NCBI GenBank assembly: GCA_033439265.1
Contig: JAVTVX010000026.1
Location: 9,177,001-9,241,000, forward strand
Reading direction: 5' to 3'
Length of the DNA stretch: 64,000 nucleotides
From: Dillenia suffruticosa
Taxonomy: Eukaryota; Streptophyta; Magnoliopsida; Dilleniales; Dilleniaceae
In this document: one piece after another, positions 34,625-45,781 of the stretch
Layout: every line of letters begins with the position of its first letter
How positions within the stretch are numbered: position 1 is the stretch's first letter
Position numbers and translations under genes: made by a program
The notes under the pieces: generated by a model
Seen by the model: only the letters and a program-made list of their open reading frames with translations
What the model was told of the DNA's origin: nothing
Database searches by the model: none

Positions 34625-35359
34625 ATGGCTTCAAAGAGTAGTCTAGTCTGGATTTGCATTTTGAGGTACCTAACCCTTGTCTCGTTAGCAGCTTCAGCGG
34701 TTGTCATGGCCGTAAATAACTTCAAACTCAGCGATGGTACCAAAATTCACTTTTACGATGTTATAGGTTATAGGTAATTCAGTTTTTTTATGCTTTTTAA
34801 TGTATACTTATATGATGTATATAATGATATATAATGAACGCAATAATTTGCAGATACGTGATTGCAACCACTATAATAGGTTTTATCTATTCAGCGTTCC
34901 AGATACCTTTAGCTACATATCATGCCATCAAAGAAAGGAGGCTGATCAGGCATGATTGTATGTCTGACTTTGATTTTTATGCTGATAAGGTACCGCATTT
35001 TTTCTTTTCCATTCACTACTTTACCTACTAATTATTGGGTACAATAGTTATACCATTTCCTGTGCATTTGGGGGGGGGGGGGGAATCAGATTATTGCGTT
35101 TCTTTTGGCCACGGGTGTTGGTGCTGGATTTGCACTCTCCTTCGAGCTTAAGAAGATTTTCAATGATTTGATCGATGGCTTTGCATCGCTAGCTGGATTT
35201 GATGAATTGGAAGTTGAGGAAGCAAAATCCAAGACTCGTAGTTTCTATGACAAGGCTTATATTTCCACAGGATTGCTCTCTCTTGGATTTCTTTGCATGG
35301 CGATGATCTCTGTGTCGACATCCGTCAACAAGACCAGCAGAAGCAAACTATTTGGATAG
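34625..35359 (+). CDS. CASPL4D1: CASP-like membrane protein, subfamily 4D (3 exons)
   Basis: Predicted CDS is join(34625..34773, 34854..34989, 35090..35359), 184 residues, with GT-AG junctions TAG|GTAATT, TTTGCAG|ATACG, AAG|GTACCG and AATCAG|ATTATT that keep the frame. The protein starts MASKSSLVWICILRYLTL and has four hydrophobic helices at about residues 10-30, 51-70, 96-116 and 151-171, with a DVIGYRYVIAT loop-to-TM2 motif and IIAFLLATGVGAGF in TM3. Length and motifs match the DUF588/CASP-like family, group 4D (CASPL4D1 of grape, from memory). Casparian-strip CASPs scaffold membrane domains and polymerise at the plasma membrane; roles of 4D members are largely unknown. Intron 2 ends in a G14 run (35070-35083), six bases before the acceptor AG. 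A broken tandem copy follows downstream. Confidence 0.88.
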
Positions 35360-35789
35360 AAAATTCATGGACCATACAAATATAATGATCTATTTCATCA
35401 TTCAACTTGTGCTTTTCTTAGTTGAATTGAAAGATAGGTTGTTTAATAAGAGCATTGTGTTGTAGGCTAGCTCCTTGGATGATTGTTGATTCTTATGTGA
35501 ATTTAATAGAAAGATGAATAAACTTCCCTGTTTGTAACTTGTCAATTTCATCCCAAAAAATTGTTACATTCTCTCAATGATGTTCAAAATGTGGGAAAAA
35601 TAGTGATCTACTACTATATTGCAGATTTAAGCGGGTATATACTGATATGTATAAGAATTAGAGTTGCCTAGTATGCGATATAATCAAACATTGGAACTTT
35701 GGGAGGTTTAAGGTTCTTTAGGCTCGTTTGAGAAAATCAAAACTTAATTAAGATTTGATAGATTTTTTAAAGTGAACTATAAGGTGCAT

Positions 35790-36700
35790 AGATGAGTACC
35801 TAGACAGGAAGAAACCATATTAGGACAATTATTGGGTACTTTAAGAGTGGATGTTTGTCCCAAGAGCCTGAATTTCAATAAGGTTTTGTTTATGATTACA
35901 ACAATGTTCTTTGGAAATATAAATTGGCCGGTTTGGCGTTGACATCCATAAACGGAATGAGGTGGCGATCTGTGTGTTGACATCCATCAACAGGACAAGC
36001 ACCGGTAGAAGCAAATTTTTTGGATAGAAGATACATTCATCACCTCTCACGATTGATTTAATAGCATATGATACTAAATCTCTTAATTAATATTTTAAAT
36101 TTAATTTATGATTTGGATAGACTACGTTAGGAGGATAACCCCTTAAATGAGTCACTATAAATTTTAAACCCTCTCAATTAAGATCTCAAATTCAACTCAT
36201 ATTTTGGGTATGAAACAAATTATGTTAGGAGAATAGCTCCCTAAATAGATTACTGTATATTTCAAACCGAATTAATCAAAATATAATTTCAAATACCGAT
36301 CGATATAATATAAAAATAAAAAATCTATTTCATCATTTACACTCGTTGTTTTTCTCGGTTAAACTGCCAAATAAGTGTTTAATAAGACCATTGTATTGTA
36401 GTGTCCAACCTTTTTGGGGCCAGACCTCCATCCACCACATCGTATGAGTGAAATATAAAAGGTAAAATGGTGCATTCTTCAAAATGAACCAAGTGTATCA
36501 AGGAAACGGAAACAAGAACTCTTAATCAGAGTTAGTATTTTTTGGTGATAAGGTTTCTTTCTTTCAAAGGGGGAAAGGTAGTGAAAAACGCACACGGCCG
36601 TGAAGGATGAGGCTAGCTCATCGGGTGATTGTCGATGCTAAAGTGAATTTAATGAAACGGTGAATTTTCCTCTTCCTAACATGTTTATTTCATTCAATAA
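35790..36700 (+). pseudogene. Broken tandem duplicate of the CASP-like locus
   Basis: Four blocks repeat the neighbouring locus in the same order. 35790-35940 matches the upstream flank 34190-34370 (GAAGAAACCATATTAG; TTTATGATTACAACAAT). 35965-36032 matches the last codons and stop of exon 3 (GACATCCATCAACAGGACAAGC; AAATTTTTTGGATAG against 35330-35359). 36318-36403 matches the 3' flank 35385-35463. 36608-36700 matches 35465-35555 (GGCTAGCTC; GTGAATTTAAT). Exons 1, 2 and most of exon 3 are missing from this copy, a SINE array (36045-36318) and a 200-bp unknown segment are inserted, and no protein can be made. Confidence 0.78.
36033..36320 (+). mobile_element. Two overlapping SINE copies in tandem
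   Basis: Two partial copies of the same SINE family follow one another. Each has the AACTCATATTTTGGGTATG or TTTATGATTTGGATAG middle, the ACTACGTTAGGAGGATAAC / AATTATGTTAGGAGAATAGC block and the AAATGAGTCACTATAAATTTT block. Only the second has the 3' end ACCGATCGATATAATATAAAAA. One copy inserted into, or recombined with, another. The insertion splits the CASP-like duplicate's 3' flank. Confidence 0.65.
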
Positions 36701-37194
36701 AATCCGATAATAAGATTCAAACCATGAACACTTAACAAAGATATTCTTATTGTCGTTTTGTATGAGTTTAGCATAGTAATTCTCGTTGAAGCCTTGCTTT
36801 ATATTTAAGCTTATTAAGTCTTTGTTGAAATTTACAAAAAGATTTGGAGGACCATTAATTGAATTGATTTGTGCACATTTTGTCTGTACTGTTTTGGAGA
36901 GGGGGGGGGGGGACCTCCCTTCGGCCCCGTTGCGAGAGCACTCGGTACAAGCTTGAAATCTCAACTTTCCGGTTCAAAATCAATTATAAACGGGGCTAGA
37001 CTTCCAAACATTCTTGGGCCCCTTACATTATATAAGCAGCCCGAGATATATATATATTTATATTTGTTGTACAAATATTTAAACGTAGAATTATCAAATT
37101 GGGAAGGAGATTTTATACCATTAGACTGTCTCTTTGGAGATATTGGTTTTTCGGTACCTCACTTTGCTCGAGATATTGACCACTTGTAACTTAT

Positions 37195-37645
37195 TTATTT
37201 ATTTTTTGACCGGAATAATCTGTATTTAGAATTATATTTCAATTAATTCGATTCGAAATACTATCAGACTCATTTTTAAGAGGAACTCTCCCAATATAAT
37301 TCTTTACATTTCAAAAATTCGAATCCAAATTTTAATTAAAAAATTTAATGCACTTCCCATAAAACTATCTGTGTGCTGGTATATTGACCACTCGTATCAA
37401 TTAGCTTTTCTTGCATATAATAGACTCATATATATATTAGACTTATATATATATAAGTGTATGAACATCATGTGAACTTAGTGGCAGCACACTTAACTTT
37501 TTTTATCAACGTCTTGATTTCGAGTTTAGGAAATAGAAAAATAGACATTGCAAGAGTCAGCCTTCTAAATTAAATTTCATAACTGTTCGAATTGGATTAA
37601 TTAGATTTCCAAATCCCAGTAGTCAAGTATCAATATATATATATG
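37195..37645. mobile_element. Two further SINE remnants, opposite orientations
   Basis: 37200-37370 carries the SINE in reverse (…GACCGGAATAATCTGTATTT … TTCGAATCC…), and 37500-37640 carries a forward copy (GTCTTGATTTCGAGTTTAGG … TTCGAATTGGATTAATTAG … CAGTAGTCAAGTATCAA). Both are truncated and diverged; no clean target duplications were found. Confidence 0.5.
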
Positions 37646-37979
37646 GTTGGTGTGTTTATTGTTCTTTTGTGATAGATTTTGTATCCAATATATGGTTTCA
37701 TAATTAATTCTCACACAAATTTCAATCTAGTTCAGCTTCAATGAATCTTTGGCAGGGATTATTCTTGTTTGAGTGATTTTTAGTATTTTTTTTTCATTTT
37801 CTGTGGAAAGAAAAGAAAATAGAAAAGATATAGAAAAGGAAGGAAAAAAGGGGGAAATGCAAGGTTTTTTTTTATTATTTTTATTTTTATTTTAATGAAA
37901 TGTAAGTAGTTACAGTCTGATATTTGTATATAGTTGTAACTTTTTTACTGGAGCAAGTTCAAGTTCTATTGGTTTCGGT

Positions 37980-38543
37980 TTGTCTAATGTATTAAATAAA
38001 TTTGAACATGAAAAACAATAAAAAATATATAAAACTTAATTATCAATTGTTTTAATAATGTGTTGTATTTATATAGAAAATATATTATTATAAATATGAA
38101 AATATATAAAAATTAAATAATTTTAAAATTAAATCAATTATTGATTTATTTAAATATGCAATATTCTCAAATAATTTGATTTGATTTAAATATATAATAT
38201 TTTTTAATATTCTCTCTTAAACTAAATGGGATTCATAAAAATCATTTGAATTTAGAAAATATCGTACCCTACCAAGAAACCAATGGATTTCACCAATACC
38301 GCTACAGGTTTGATAAATGTAATGACACGGGGGGGGGATCATATTAGAAAGGTCAACAAAAATTGGTGAGTCTAATCTAATAACACGTCAAATTTGAACA
38401 TGCAAAACAATATAAAATATACAAAATATAATAATTTATTATTTTAATAAATTATTACAATAGATTAGATTTATATATAAAATTCATTATTACAAATACA
38501 AAAATAAAAAAATAAAAAAATCAAATATTTTTAAAACCAAACC

Positions 38544-38579
<36 letters not shown>

Positions 38580-38632
38580 TAATACACAATATTTTCTCAC
38601 AATTGATTTGAGTTGGATATATAATATTTTCT
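37980..38632. repeat. AT-rich duplicated segment with (TA)n expansion
   Basis: 37,980-38,212 and 38,360-38,632 are direct repeats: TTTGAACATG(A/C)AAAACAAT, a TTATATA(G/A)AAAATATATTATTA-like block and TTTGATTTGA(T/G)TT(A/G)…ATATAATATTTT recur in order. The second copy has a perfect (AT)n run at about 38548-38577. The pair could be retroelement ends or a simple segmental duplication; the spacer (38,213-38,359) contains a G9 run. No coding sequence. Confidence 0.6.
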
Positions 38633-38639
38633 AGCATAA

Positions 38640-39140
38640 TGATCGTGTAACATCACAACTAGCATCCCAAATTGGTTATGGGTGTGAAATGCAATGGTGG
38701 TGCAGCTTAAATCCCATATAAGTTAGCGTTATAATGATCGTTGCTTACATATAGTGAGGTGTCTTTTGTTGCAAGAAATCTTGATCCATTTGGATCAATT
38801 GAAAGAATGTTATATTTGGTATCAGAGCATTAATCTAACCACCAGCATGTAAGCCACTTTTTGTGGAAAATATTCTTGAACGTGAGGAAGAGGATTTGGG
38901 AGGGGAATTTATAAGGTCCACATGGGTTGAAAGGGCGTGATGTTGGTGTGGTGGAGGTTGAATCCCTCAGTAACAAGCGTTAGATGGCTTTGGCCATATG
39001 CAACTGACTAAATACACCTCCCACACAGTGAGAGATCTTTTGTGGGGCAGAATCGTGGTCTTTCATGTCAAGGAGATACTACCTCACAAGTTGCGGGAGG
39101 TCCTTATAGAACGTAACTATATATTAGGAATTACCCCCAT
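38640..39140 (+). mobile_element. LTR-retroelement remnant with tRNA-iMet primer-binding site
   Basis: TGGTATCAGAGC at 38817-38828 is the classic plant primer-binding site complementary to initiator tRNA-Met. Upstream, 38640-38815 would be the end of an LTR, and downstream the leader. The block around GTGAGG/GTCTTTTGTTGCAAGAAATCTTG (38757-38785) has a weak second version at AGTGAGAGATCTTTTGTGGGGCAGAATCGTGGT (39027-39060, in two stretches). No gag or pol follows, so this is a fossil or a short non-autonomous element such as a TRIM. Confidence 0.5.
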
Positions 39141-40504
39141 TGTATGACTATAAACAATATATTAAAAATTGATCCCAATGTCTCAAAATTATACTGAACT
39201 TTAAATTACACATATGCCCCTCCGAGCTAAATGAGAATGCCCCCACTATGCTCACAAATTTACCCTAGTTTACTCCTTTCCAGCGTCTCTAACTGGAGTG
39301 TTCTTCACTTCCTTTGATGAGTGACCTTAACCACCATAAACGCAGGAGTTTCAATTATGGTGCAAAATTTGAAAATCCTTTCTTAATATTTTGTTTGAGA
39401 TATTTTACTTGGATTTCTTTGTCTTCGTCTTTAATTGTCATGGGAATTCGATCTAGGGTTTTCAACATTTTTTGAATCACTGATATTTATGATCGACTAT
39501 GTGATATTTGAGAACGGTTTTATAGAATAGAGGTGTTATATTGGAGCCCATGTGGAGGATATGTTTGCCAAGGTCTCATTTTCTTGAGCCATGCCATAAG
39601 TGTACTAAAAATTTGTTGATTTCGGACTAACGATCCTTAGAGTCACGACATTGAGAAAAAAAAAAAAAAAAAAACAGGCTGACGCAAAGATGAAAAAAAA
39701 AGAAAGAAAATTAAATGAATGCTTGTAAATTCAAACAATGAAGACACCCCGGGAGCATTTGTAAAATGAATATTGTAATATTTTACATTATTGATGGTTT
39801 TTTTAGAAGAAAAAGAATTAATTTGTTTTTGATGTCAAATGTTAGTTGCATGTGTAATATGTATATATATATATATTATGTTCATAATCTTCCGCTATTG
39901 AAAACCATTTCTCGATCTGCCGCTGTCTAGACTCAGAGATCTTCTAATAAATGAAAAAAAGGGTGAGCATGAAAAGAAAAGTCCCTTTTGCGGCTGGGGT
40001 TGCAAGTTGCAAACCTGGAGCTAGATTTGTGGACTTGTGGAAAGCTAGTTGTGAGGTGAGTGGCTTGACTTGAACAGAAATTCAAGTTTTTGTAATCTCC
40101 GACTATGAATGTTGATTGACAGTGAACTATTTTGGCTACCGAGTTGACGTTAGATGATTCCTTGTGTTAAGGCATTGCCATGAGGCATTGCCATGTTAAA
40201 ATAAATAAATAAATTGTCTGTGTAAACTAGGAAAGAGGAGTAGTAGACAAACTGCCAGCCTTAATTCTGTTTCAATGATGCATTAACATTGAATAAAAAG
40301 GCAAGTTTGTAATTTCTGAGAAATATCAACTCAGCCACTATCAAAGGGATTAAAGAAATACCGAAGAAACAATCATAGGAGCAAGAGGTTGATGTTTGTG
40401 TCACAGTCTAAGGATGTGCTGTACCTTTATAATGTATTAAAATTATTTGAACGAAATGTTTGCATTTGGAATTTTCATATGGTACTGAATTGGTATTGAA
40501 GCAT
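39141..40504. other. Intergenic DNA
   Basis: No gene supported. It contains an A-run at 39656-39674, a short (AT)n run at 39862-39876, and AT-rich sequence with scattered short ORFs. Nothing else was recognised. Confidence 0.45.
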
Positions 40505-40615
40505 CAATAGACAGTTGGACCAGTGAGAAAGACGCTGGATCTTTTAACTAAAACTCAAGTTTGAATTTTGGAAATGAAAAAAATTATGTTGGAGAGTTCC
40601 TCCCTCTAACGTTTC
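40505..40615 (+). mobile_element. Truncated SINE
   Basis: Contains a box A-like CAGTTGGACCAGTGAG, then AACTAAAACTCAAGTTTGAATTTTGG and AAAAAATTATGTTGGAGAGTTCC in the same order as the full copy at 7079-7272. The 3' third is missing and the sequence abuts the CACTA-type sequence that begins near 40617. Confidence 0.5.
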
Positions 40616-40616
40616 T

Positions 40617-41190
40617 TTGATAAAATGTCGGCAAAAAAAAATCACAATGTTTACCGACAAAAATATCAGGAAAAGAAGTCATTTTCATGCAAATTCGGGT
40701 GGTGATGGAACTTTTGTCGACATTTTAGCACTGGATGTTGGTAAAACCTTTTTATATAATCGACATTTTCCCCTAAGCATCAATAAAATATTTTACTTTT
40801 ACCGACGTTTAATGAAACGCCGGGATAAGGTAGAGAGAGATGTCGACGTTTATATTTGTAAACATTGGGAAAGAGTAGGGAGATAGAGAGGATAGCTGAC
40901 GTTTTACTTAAAAATGTTAGCATAGTAGGGTTTTTCTTGACATTTCGGGTGAAATGTCAGAAAATTTTGGGTTCAACACCCATAGGCCCCTCTCATCTCC
41001 TTTCTCTTTTCTCTCTTCTCATACCGCTTTAAATGCTCCTCCGACACCAATCTTGCCGCTGTTGTTGCCTCATCATTGACGAAAGCTGTCGGATGTAGCA
41101 CTTTGCTAGAGGTTGCTCCCTCTCCTTACCTTCTGCTTCATTCTTCTCACTGCTCTCACTCCACACAACCACCTCCGACAACAACAGGTA
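40617..41190 (+). repeat. CACTA-type subterminal repeat region
   Basis: Short words with a CCGACATTT / GTCGACATTT / CCGACGTTT core recur about ten times in both orientations between 40620 and 40960, followed by CT-rich sequence. Such subterminal arrays are typical of plant CACTA (En/Spm) transposons. No intact CACTA terminus was seen at the left edge, where a SINE fragment abuts. It may be the 5' end of the element whose Tnp2 remnant lies at 46.6-49.1 kb, but that link is an inference. Confidence 0.5.
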
Positions 41191-41284
41191 AGTTCCTTTC
41201 TTTCCCTTGAATCTGATTATGTTTAATGATGTTATCTATGTCTGAGTAAACTGATTTTGGTAGAGAGATATGATTAGAGCATGA

Positions 41285-41790
41285 TTAAGGCAATATTATG
41301 ACAAATTCAAGGTAAAATTAGAGCAAAATTAGAGCAGAATTAGAACAAAATTGGATTAAAAATTGACCAAATTAAGGATAATTTATGATAAAATAAATTT
41401 ATATTATGCTAAAATTAGACAAAATGATGGCACAATTATGATAATATTAATTTATATTAGAGTAAAATTAGGGCACAATTAGAGTAAAATTAATTTATAT
41501 TAGGATAAATTAGGGCACATTTAGAACAAGATTAACTTATATTAGGGTAAAATTTTGCCAACATTAGGACACAATTAGAGAAGAATTAATTTATTATAAA
41601 ATAACATTTCGGCAAATTTAAGACATTAATCAGAAAAATTAATTTATGTTAGGGCAAACTAATTAATAATTCATTAGGACAATTAGAGCACAATTAGTGT
41701 AAAATTAATTTATGTTAGGGTAAAATTTTGACAAAAATAATTTATATTAGGATAAAGTTTGGCAAAATTAGTGGGACACTTAACACAAAA
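41285..41790 (+). repeat. Diverged AT-rich tandem repeat (AATTAGGGCACAATTAGAGTA unit)
   Basis: Units built from AAAATTAGAGCACAATTAG and TAATTTATATTAGGGTAAAA recur about ten times with variable spacing of about 40-60 bp. No ORF. Position inside CACTA-type sequence suggests a repeat in an intron or untranslated part of that element. Confidence 0.6.
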
Positions 41791-41894
41791 TTAAAATATG
41801 TATATTTCTCATTTTTATATGTTTGGCATGCATATAATTATTTGTTTTTAAGGAATTAGTGGAAAGTATTTGTTTATATTAATATGTAAATATT

Positions 41895-42510
41895 CTATCA
41901 TGTTTTTAGCAAAATGAGATCATGAAGAGTATTTATTTATACCAATATGCAAATATTGGATCATCTTTCTAACAATATGTTTTACGAGAAAACGTTTATT
42001 TATGGTAAATCTATTTTTGCATGAAACAAAACTTTGACATATTTGTCATTCAAAGGAAACAGATTATTATGAGATATTTGAAGAAATGGATATATCTTGG
42101 ATGTTAAAATCAAAGTTGAGTACTAATATGAAATCGAAATATAAAGATTTTTGGATTTTGTGTTTGAAAATTCAAGTAAGGGTAGAAAATATGATGACCT
42201 ACTATCCGGGCGTCATACTCCCTAGCAAAGGGAGACAGATATGCAAATGTAGAAATCACTAACATGATTAAAATACAATATTAGGATTTGTGACGGTTAT
42301 CCTCCCCATGTATAATGACACGAAAGGATATTTATAATAAAATAAAATAAATTACTTGTTCTTTTTAAAAAAAAATTAGCAAAGTTTCCCCTATTTAGTA
42401 ACCATTTAGCTATCTAAGGTTGGCATAGAAACCTGATAAAACAAATATAATACTTTTATTATCAAACAAGTTGATATCAATGACCCTTCTGACCGCCAGC
42501 ATAACACATC
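41895..42510 (+). repeat. Long direct repeat, copy 1
   Basis: About 615 bp collinear with 45782-46395. Shared landmarks in order: TTCTATCATGTTTTTAGC, TTTATGGTAAATCTATTTTT, GATTTTTGGATTTTGTGTTT, AGTAAGGGTAGAAAATATG, CCTCCCCATGTAT, TTTATTATCAA. By eye identity is roughly 80-85 %. No protein coding. The intervening 3.3 kb holds a CACTA-like MITE, unassigned sequence and an hAT-like fragment. Confidence 0.8.
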
Positions 42511-42731
42511 ATAGTATATAAATATAATATAAACAAATTTGTACATAATGCTCTCCTTGACCAATAGCTATACATGTAAACATATAATATAACTCATACA
42601 AGTCAAAAGAATACAAATATTACATGCTTTAACCAAAACAAAAGGTAAAAAATGAGCAGAGATCTATATCCTTTAGTTCAAAGGCTTTTACCCGCTGGTT
42701 CCCCTTAGCTCTTGGATCACTTGAAGATAAG

Positions 42732-44734
42732 GACTACTATAAAAAAAATACAGTTTTTGCGACGAAATTTAGCGACAAATTTCTTTTGTTGTTATTTTGC
42801 GACGAATTTACTAACGAAAGCTTTTTTTATCGCTATTTGCAACGAAATTTACAACGAAAAAATAGTCGTAGTTAGGTTTGCGACGAATTTTGAAATTCGT
42901 CGCTAATTTTGCTACGAATTCCGAATTCGTTGCTAAATTTGAAAAATAATAAAATAAAATAAAATATTAATATATCTTTATTAAATAATAAATTAATTTT
43001 ACGACGAATTTCGAAATTCGTCGTAAAATTTAGTGACGAATTTGAATTTGTCACAAATTTAGCGATGAATTTCGGAATTCGTCGCTAATTTTGTGACGGA
43101 TCCGAATTCGTCGCTAATTTTTCGACGAATTCCGAATTCGTCGCTAATTTTGCGATGAATTTCAGAATTCGACGCTAAATTTGAAAAATAATTTAATAAA
43201 ATAAAATATTAATATATATTTATTAAATAATAAATTAATTTAGCGACGAATTTCGGAATTCGTCACAAAATTTAGCAACGAATTTGAATTTGTCACAAAT
43301 TTAGCGACGAATTCAATTTGTCGCAAATTTAGCGACGAATTCAATTTGTCGCAAATTTAGCGACAAATTTCAAAATTCGTCGCTAAATTTGAAAAAAAAA
43401 TATATATATATATTAATATATATTTATTAAATAATCAATTAATTTAGCGACGAATTTCGGATTTTATCACTAATTTAGTGACGAATTCAGCGATGAATTC
43501 CAATTTGTCGCAAAATTAGCGACGAATTTGGAATTCGTCGCTAAATTTGAAAATAATAAAATAAAATAAAATATTAATATATATTTATTAAATAATAAAT
43601 TAATTTAGCGATGAATTTCAAAATTCGTCGCTAATTTTACGACGAGTTCAGCGATGAATTCATAATTCATCGCAAAATTAGCGACGAATTCAGGGACAAA
43701 TTTCTAGTTCGTCGCTAATTTTGCGACAAATTTCGGAATTAATTGCTAATTTTGTGACAAATTTCGGAATTCGTCGCTAAATTTGAAATATAATTAAATA
43801 AAATAAAATATTAATATATATTTATTATTTTTTATTTAAAAAAATTATCATATTTATTATTTTTAATTAATATGTTATATTTTATTTTTATTTTTATTTT
43901 ATCTTTTTAAAAAATAGTATTATTATTTTTTATATCTTTTATTATTTTATTTTAAACTAATATTTTATTATTTTATAATAAATTGTTATTTTATATTGTT
44001 TTATTATTATTAAAAAAATGTGAAGAAAATATAATAAGTAAAAAAAAAAAAACTTATAATAGATACTAACATTTAGTTTGGTGCTTATAGGACCTTAAAG
44101 GTTTACGAAAGTGCAGAGGTTCGAACCATAGTGAGAGCAAAGCGGAGGCACTTTTCAAGAATTAAGTGAGGGAGGGCGTGTGGGCGCTGGCTTAGGCGGG
44201 CGGAAGCTAGCTCGGGCGGATGGGTGGGCTCGGGTTCAAGCGGGAGCGTATTTTTTTTCCTTGCTAATTTAGCGACGGGTTTTTTTCATCCATAAATTAC
44301 CGATAGATAATTTTTCGTAGCTAAATTTTCGACGAATTTGGCGACAAAAAATTATCCGTCGCTAAATTTAGCGACGAATTTTAGATTTTGTCGCTAAATT
44401 TAGCGACGGATAATTTTTTGTCGTTAAATCCGTCGTAAATTTAGCGATGAAAATTTATTCGTCGCTAAATTTAGTGACGAATTTTAGATTTTTGTCGCTA
44501 AATGTAGCGACGAATAATTTTTCATCGCTAAATTTGCGACGGATTTAACGACAAAAAATTATCCGTTGCTAAATTTAGCGACGAATTTCTAATTTTCGTC
44601 GCTAAATTTTTGTGACGCGTTATTAGCGACAAAAAATTTTTCGTCGCTAACTTCGTCGTTAACATTTTTAGCGACGAATTTTTATTAAATTTTCGTCACT
44701 AAATTTGTGGTTAAAAGCTTATTTTTTTGTAGTG
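42732..44734. mobile_element. Foldback CACTA-like MITE built from GCGACGAATTT repeats
   Basis: About 2.0 kb. The right end is TATTTTTTTGTAGTG, the inverse of CACTACAAAAAAATA; the left end GACTACTATAAAAAAAATA is a degenerate version. The interior is dominated by GCGACGAATT, CGAAATTCGTCGC and similar palindromic words in both orientations. A unit with AATAAAATAAAATATTAATATA and TTATTAAATAATAAATTAATTT recurs five times near 42945, 43175, 43395, 43555 and 43790. At 44085-44250 a unique, GC-richer segment holds AGGTTCGAACC, a tRNA box B-like word. It encodes no transposase; mobilisation would be in trans. The terminal trinucleotide duplication could not be settled. Confidence 0.75.
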
Positions 44735-45053
44735 GACAACAGGATCAGCACAACCTGAGCAAGTACATGGGGACCAATAGCATGTACGAGAAAATCATTA
44801 TTATCATATAAAGTACGTGAAATATAATACTTGAATGTATCACAACTTAACATAAAGGAAGGTGCAAAGAAGTGTGCATTATTCCAAAGCATTTTCAAGA
44901 AAATATGTGCAGATGTCTTATCTTAAGTGATACATTTATGGATTCTCAAGTTTCACCTACAGACTTTGCAAAGCTTTAGGAATCACTTGCAGGTTTTGCA
45001 AAGCTTTTGGACATATATACACCAACTATGTTTCTCAAGTTTTGTCTATATGC
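44735..45053. other. Unassigned sequence between two MITEs
   Basis: AT-rich. A short duplicated phrase, CTTTGCAAAGCTTTAGGAATCAC and TTTTGCAAAGCTTTTGGAC (44953-45012), is the only structure seen. Confidence 0.4.
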
Positions 45054-45781
45054 TTAGGGGTGTGCAATATTTGGCTATAACCAAATATCCAACTGAATCG
45101 AATTCAACCAAATTCGAACGCATTCGGTTTTTAGATTACAAATTGGTTTTTGGTTAAAACCAAGTTCCAAATTTGGTTTTTAGTTCGAGTTTTGAATTGA
45201 GATTTTTAATATGAATTCAAACCAAAAACCAAATTCAAATTCGACTATGGTTTTTGGATACTAAACAGAGCCGAATTCAAATTTGAGTTAGGGTTTCATT
45301 CTTCACCAACGAAAGTACAAAAGAATCCCTTAGAAATTAATTCATTAAGTTTTATGTCAAAGGGCATATAAGTCTTTGATTAACAAGAATGTATAGATTA
45401 ATCACTGTGTACTATGATATGGCATTAAAATCAAGTTATAAGAATTTTATGTATTCTTCTTAATGCATTTTTCAATTCCTAATGTGTTTTTTGCAAAGCT
45501 AAATATTCAACCGATGTTTACTAAGTTTTAATATGTTCTTTTTAAATTATTTTACTTATCATCAAAATGTAAATATATGCCAATATCAGTAATTTTCATA
45601 TATTTGTCGTTTATGCTGTCCCTGTGCTTGTTTCGGTTTATTCGGTTCAATTCAAGTCAAACCAAAAATCAAAATTTGAATTCGGTCGGATAGAATTCAA
45701 ATTTAATCGAATTTGATTCGGCTTTCAGTTTGGGGTTCAAAAAATGTCAAACTGAATTAATCGAAGAACTCAAAAACCGAT
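45054..45781 (+). mobile_element. hAT-like MITE fragment, right end missing
   Basis: Starts TAGGGGTGTGCAATATTTGG, a common terminus of plant hAT MITEs, and is filled with AACCAAAA / TTGGTTTTTGG / GAATTCAAAT words on both flanks (45070-45290 and 45630-45780). The expected inverted GCACACCCCTA right terminus is absent: the sequence runs straight into the second copy of the long direct repeat at 45782. Confidence 0.6.

Noticed and set aside
44115-44165. tRNA gene around AGGTTCGAACC
   Set aside because: A box B-like word is present but no plausible box A, acceptor stem or cloverleaf could be drawn; it lies inside a MITE.
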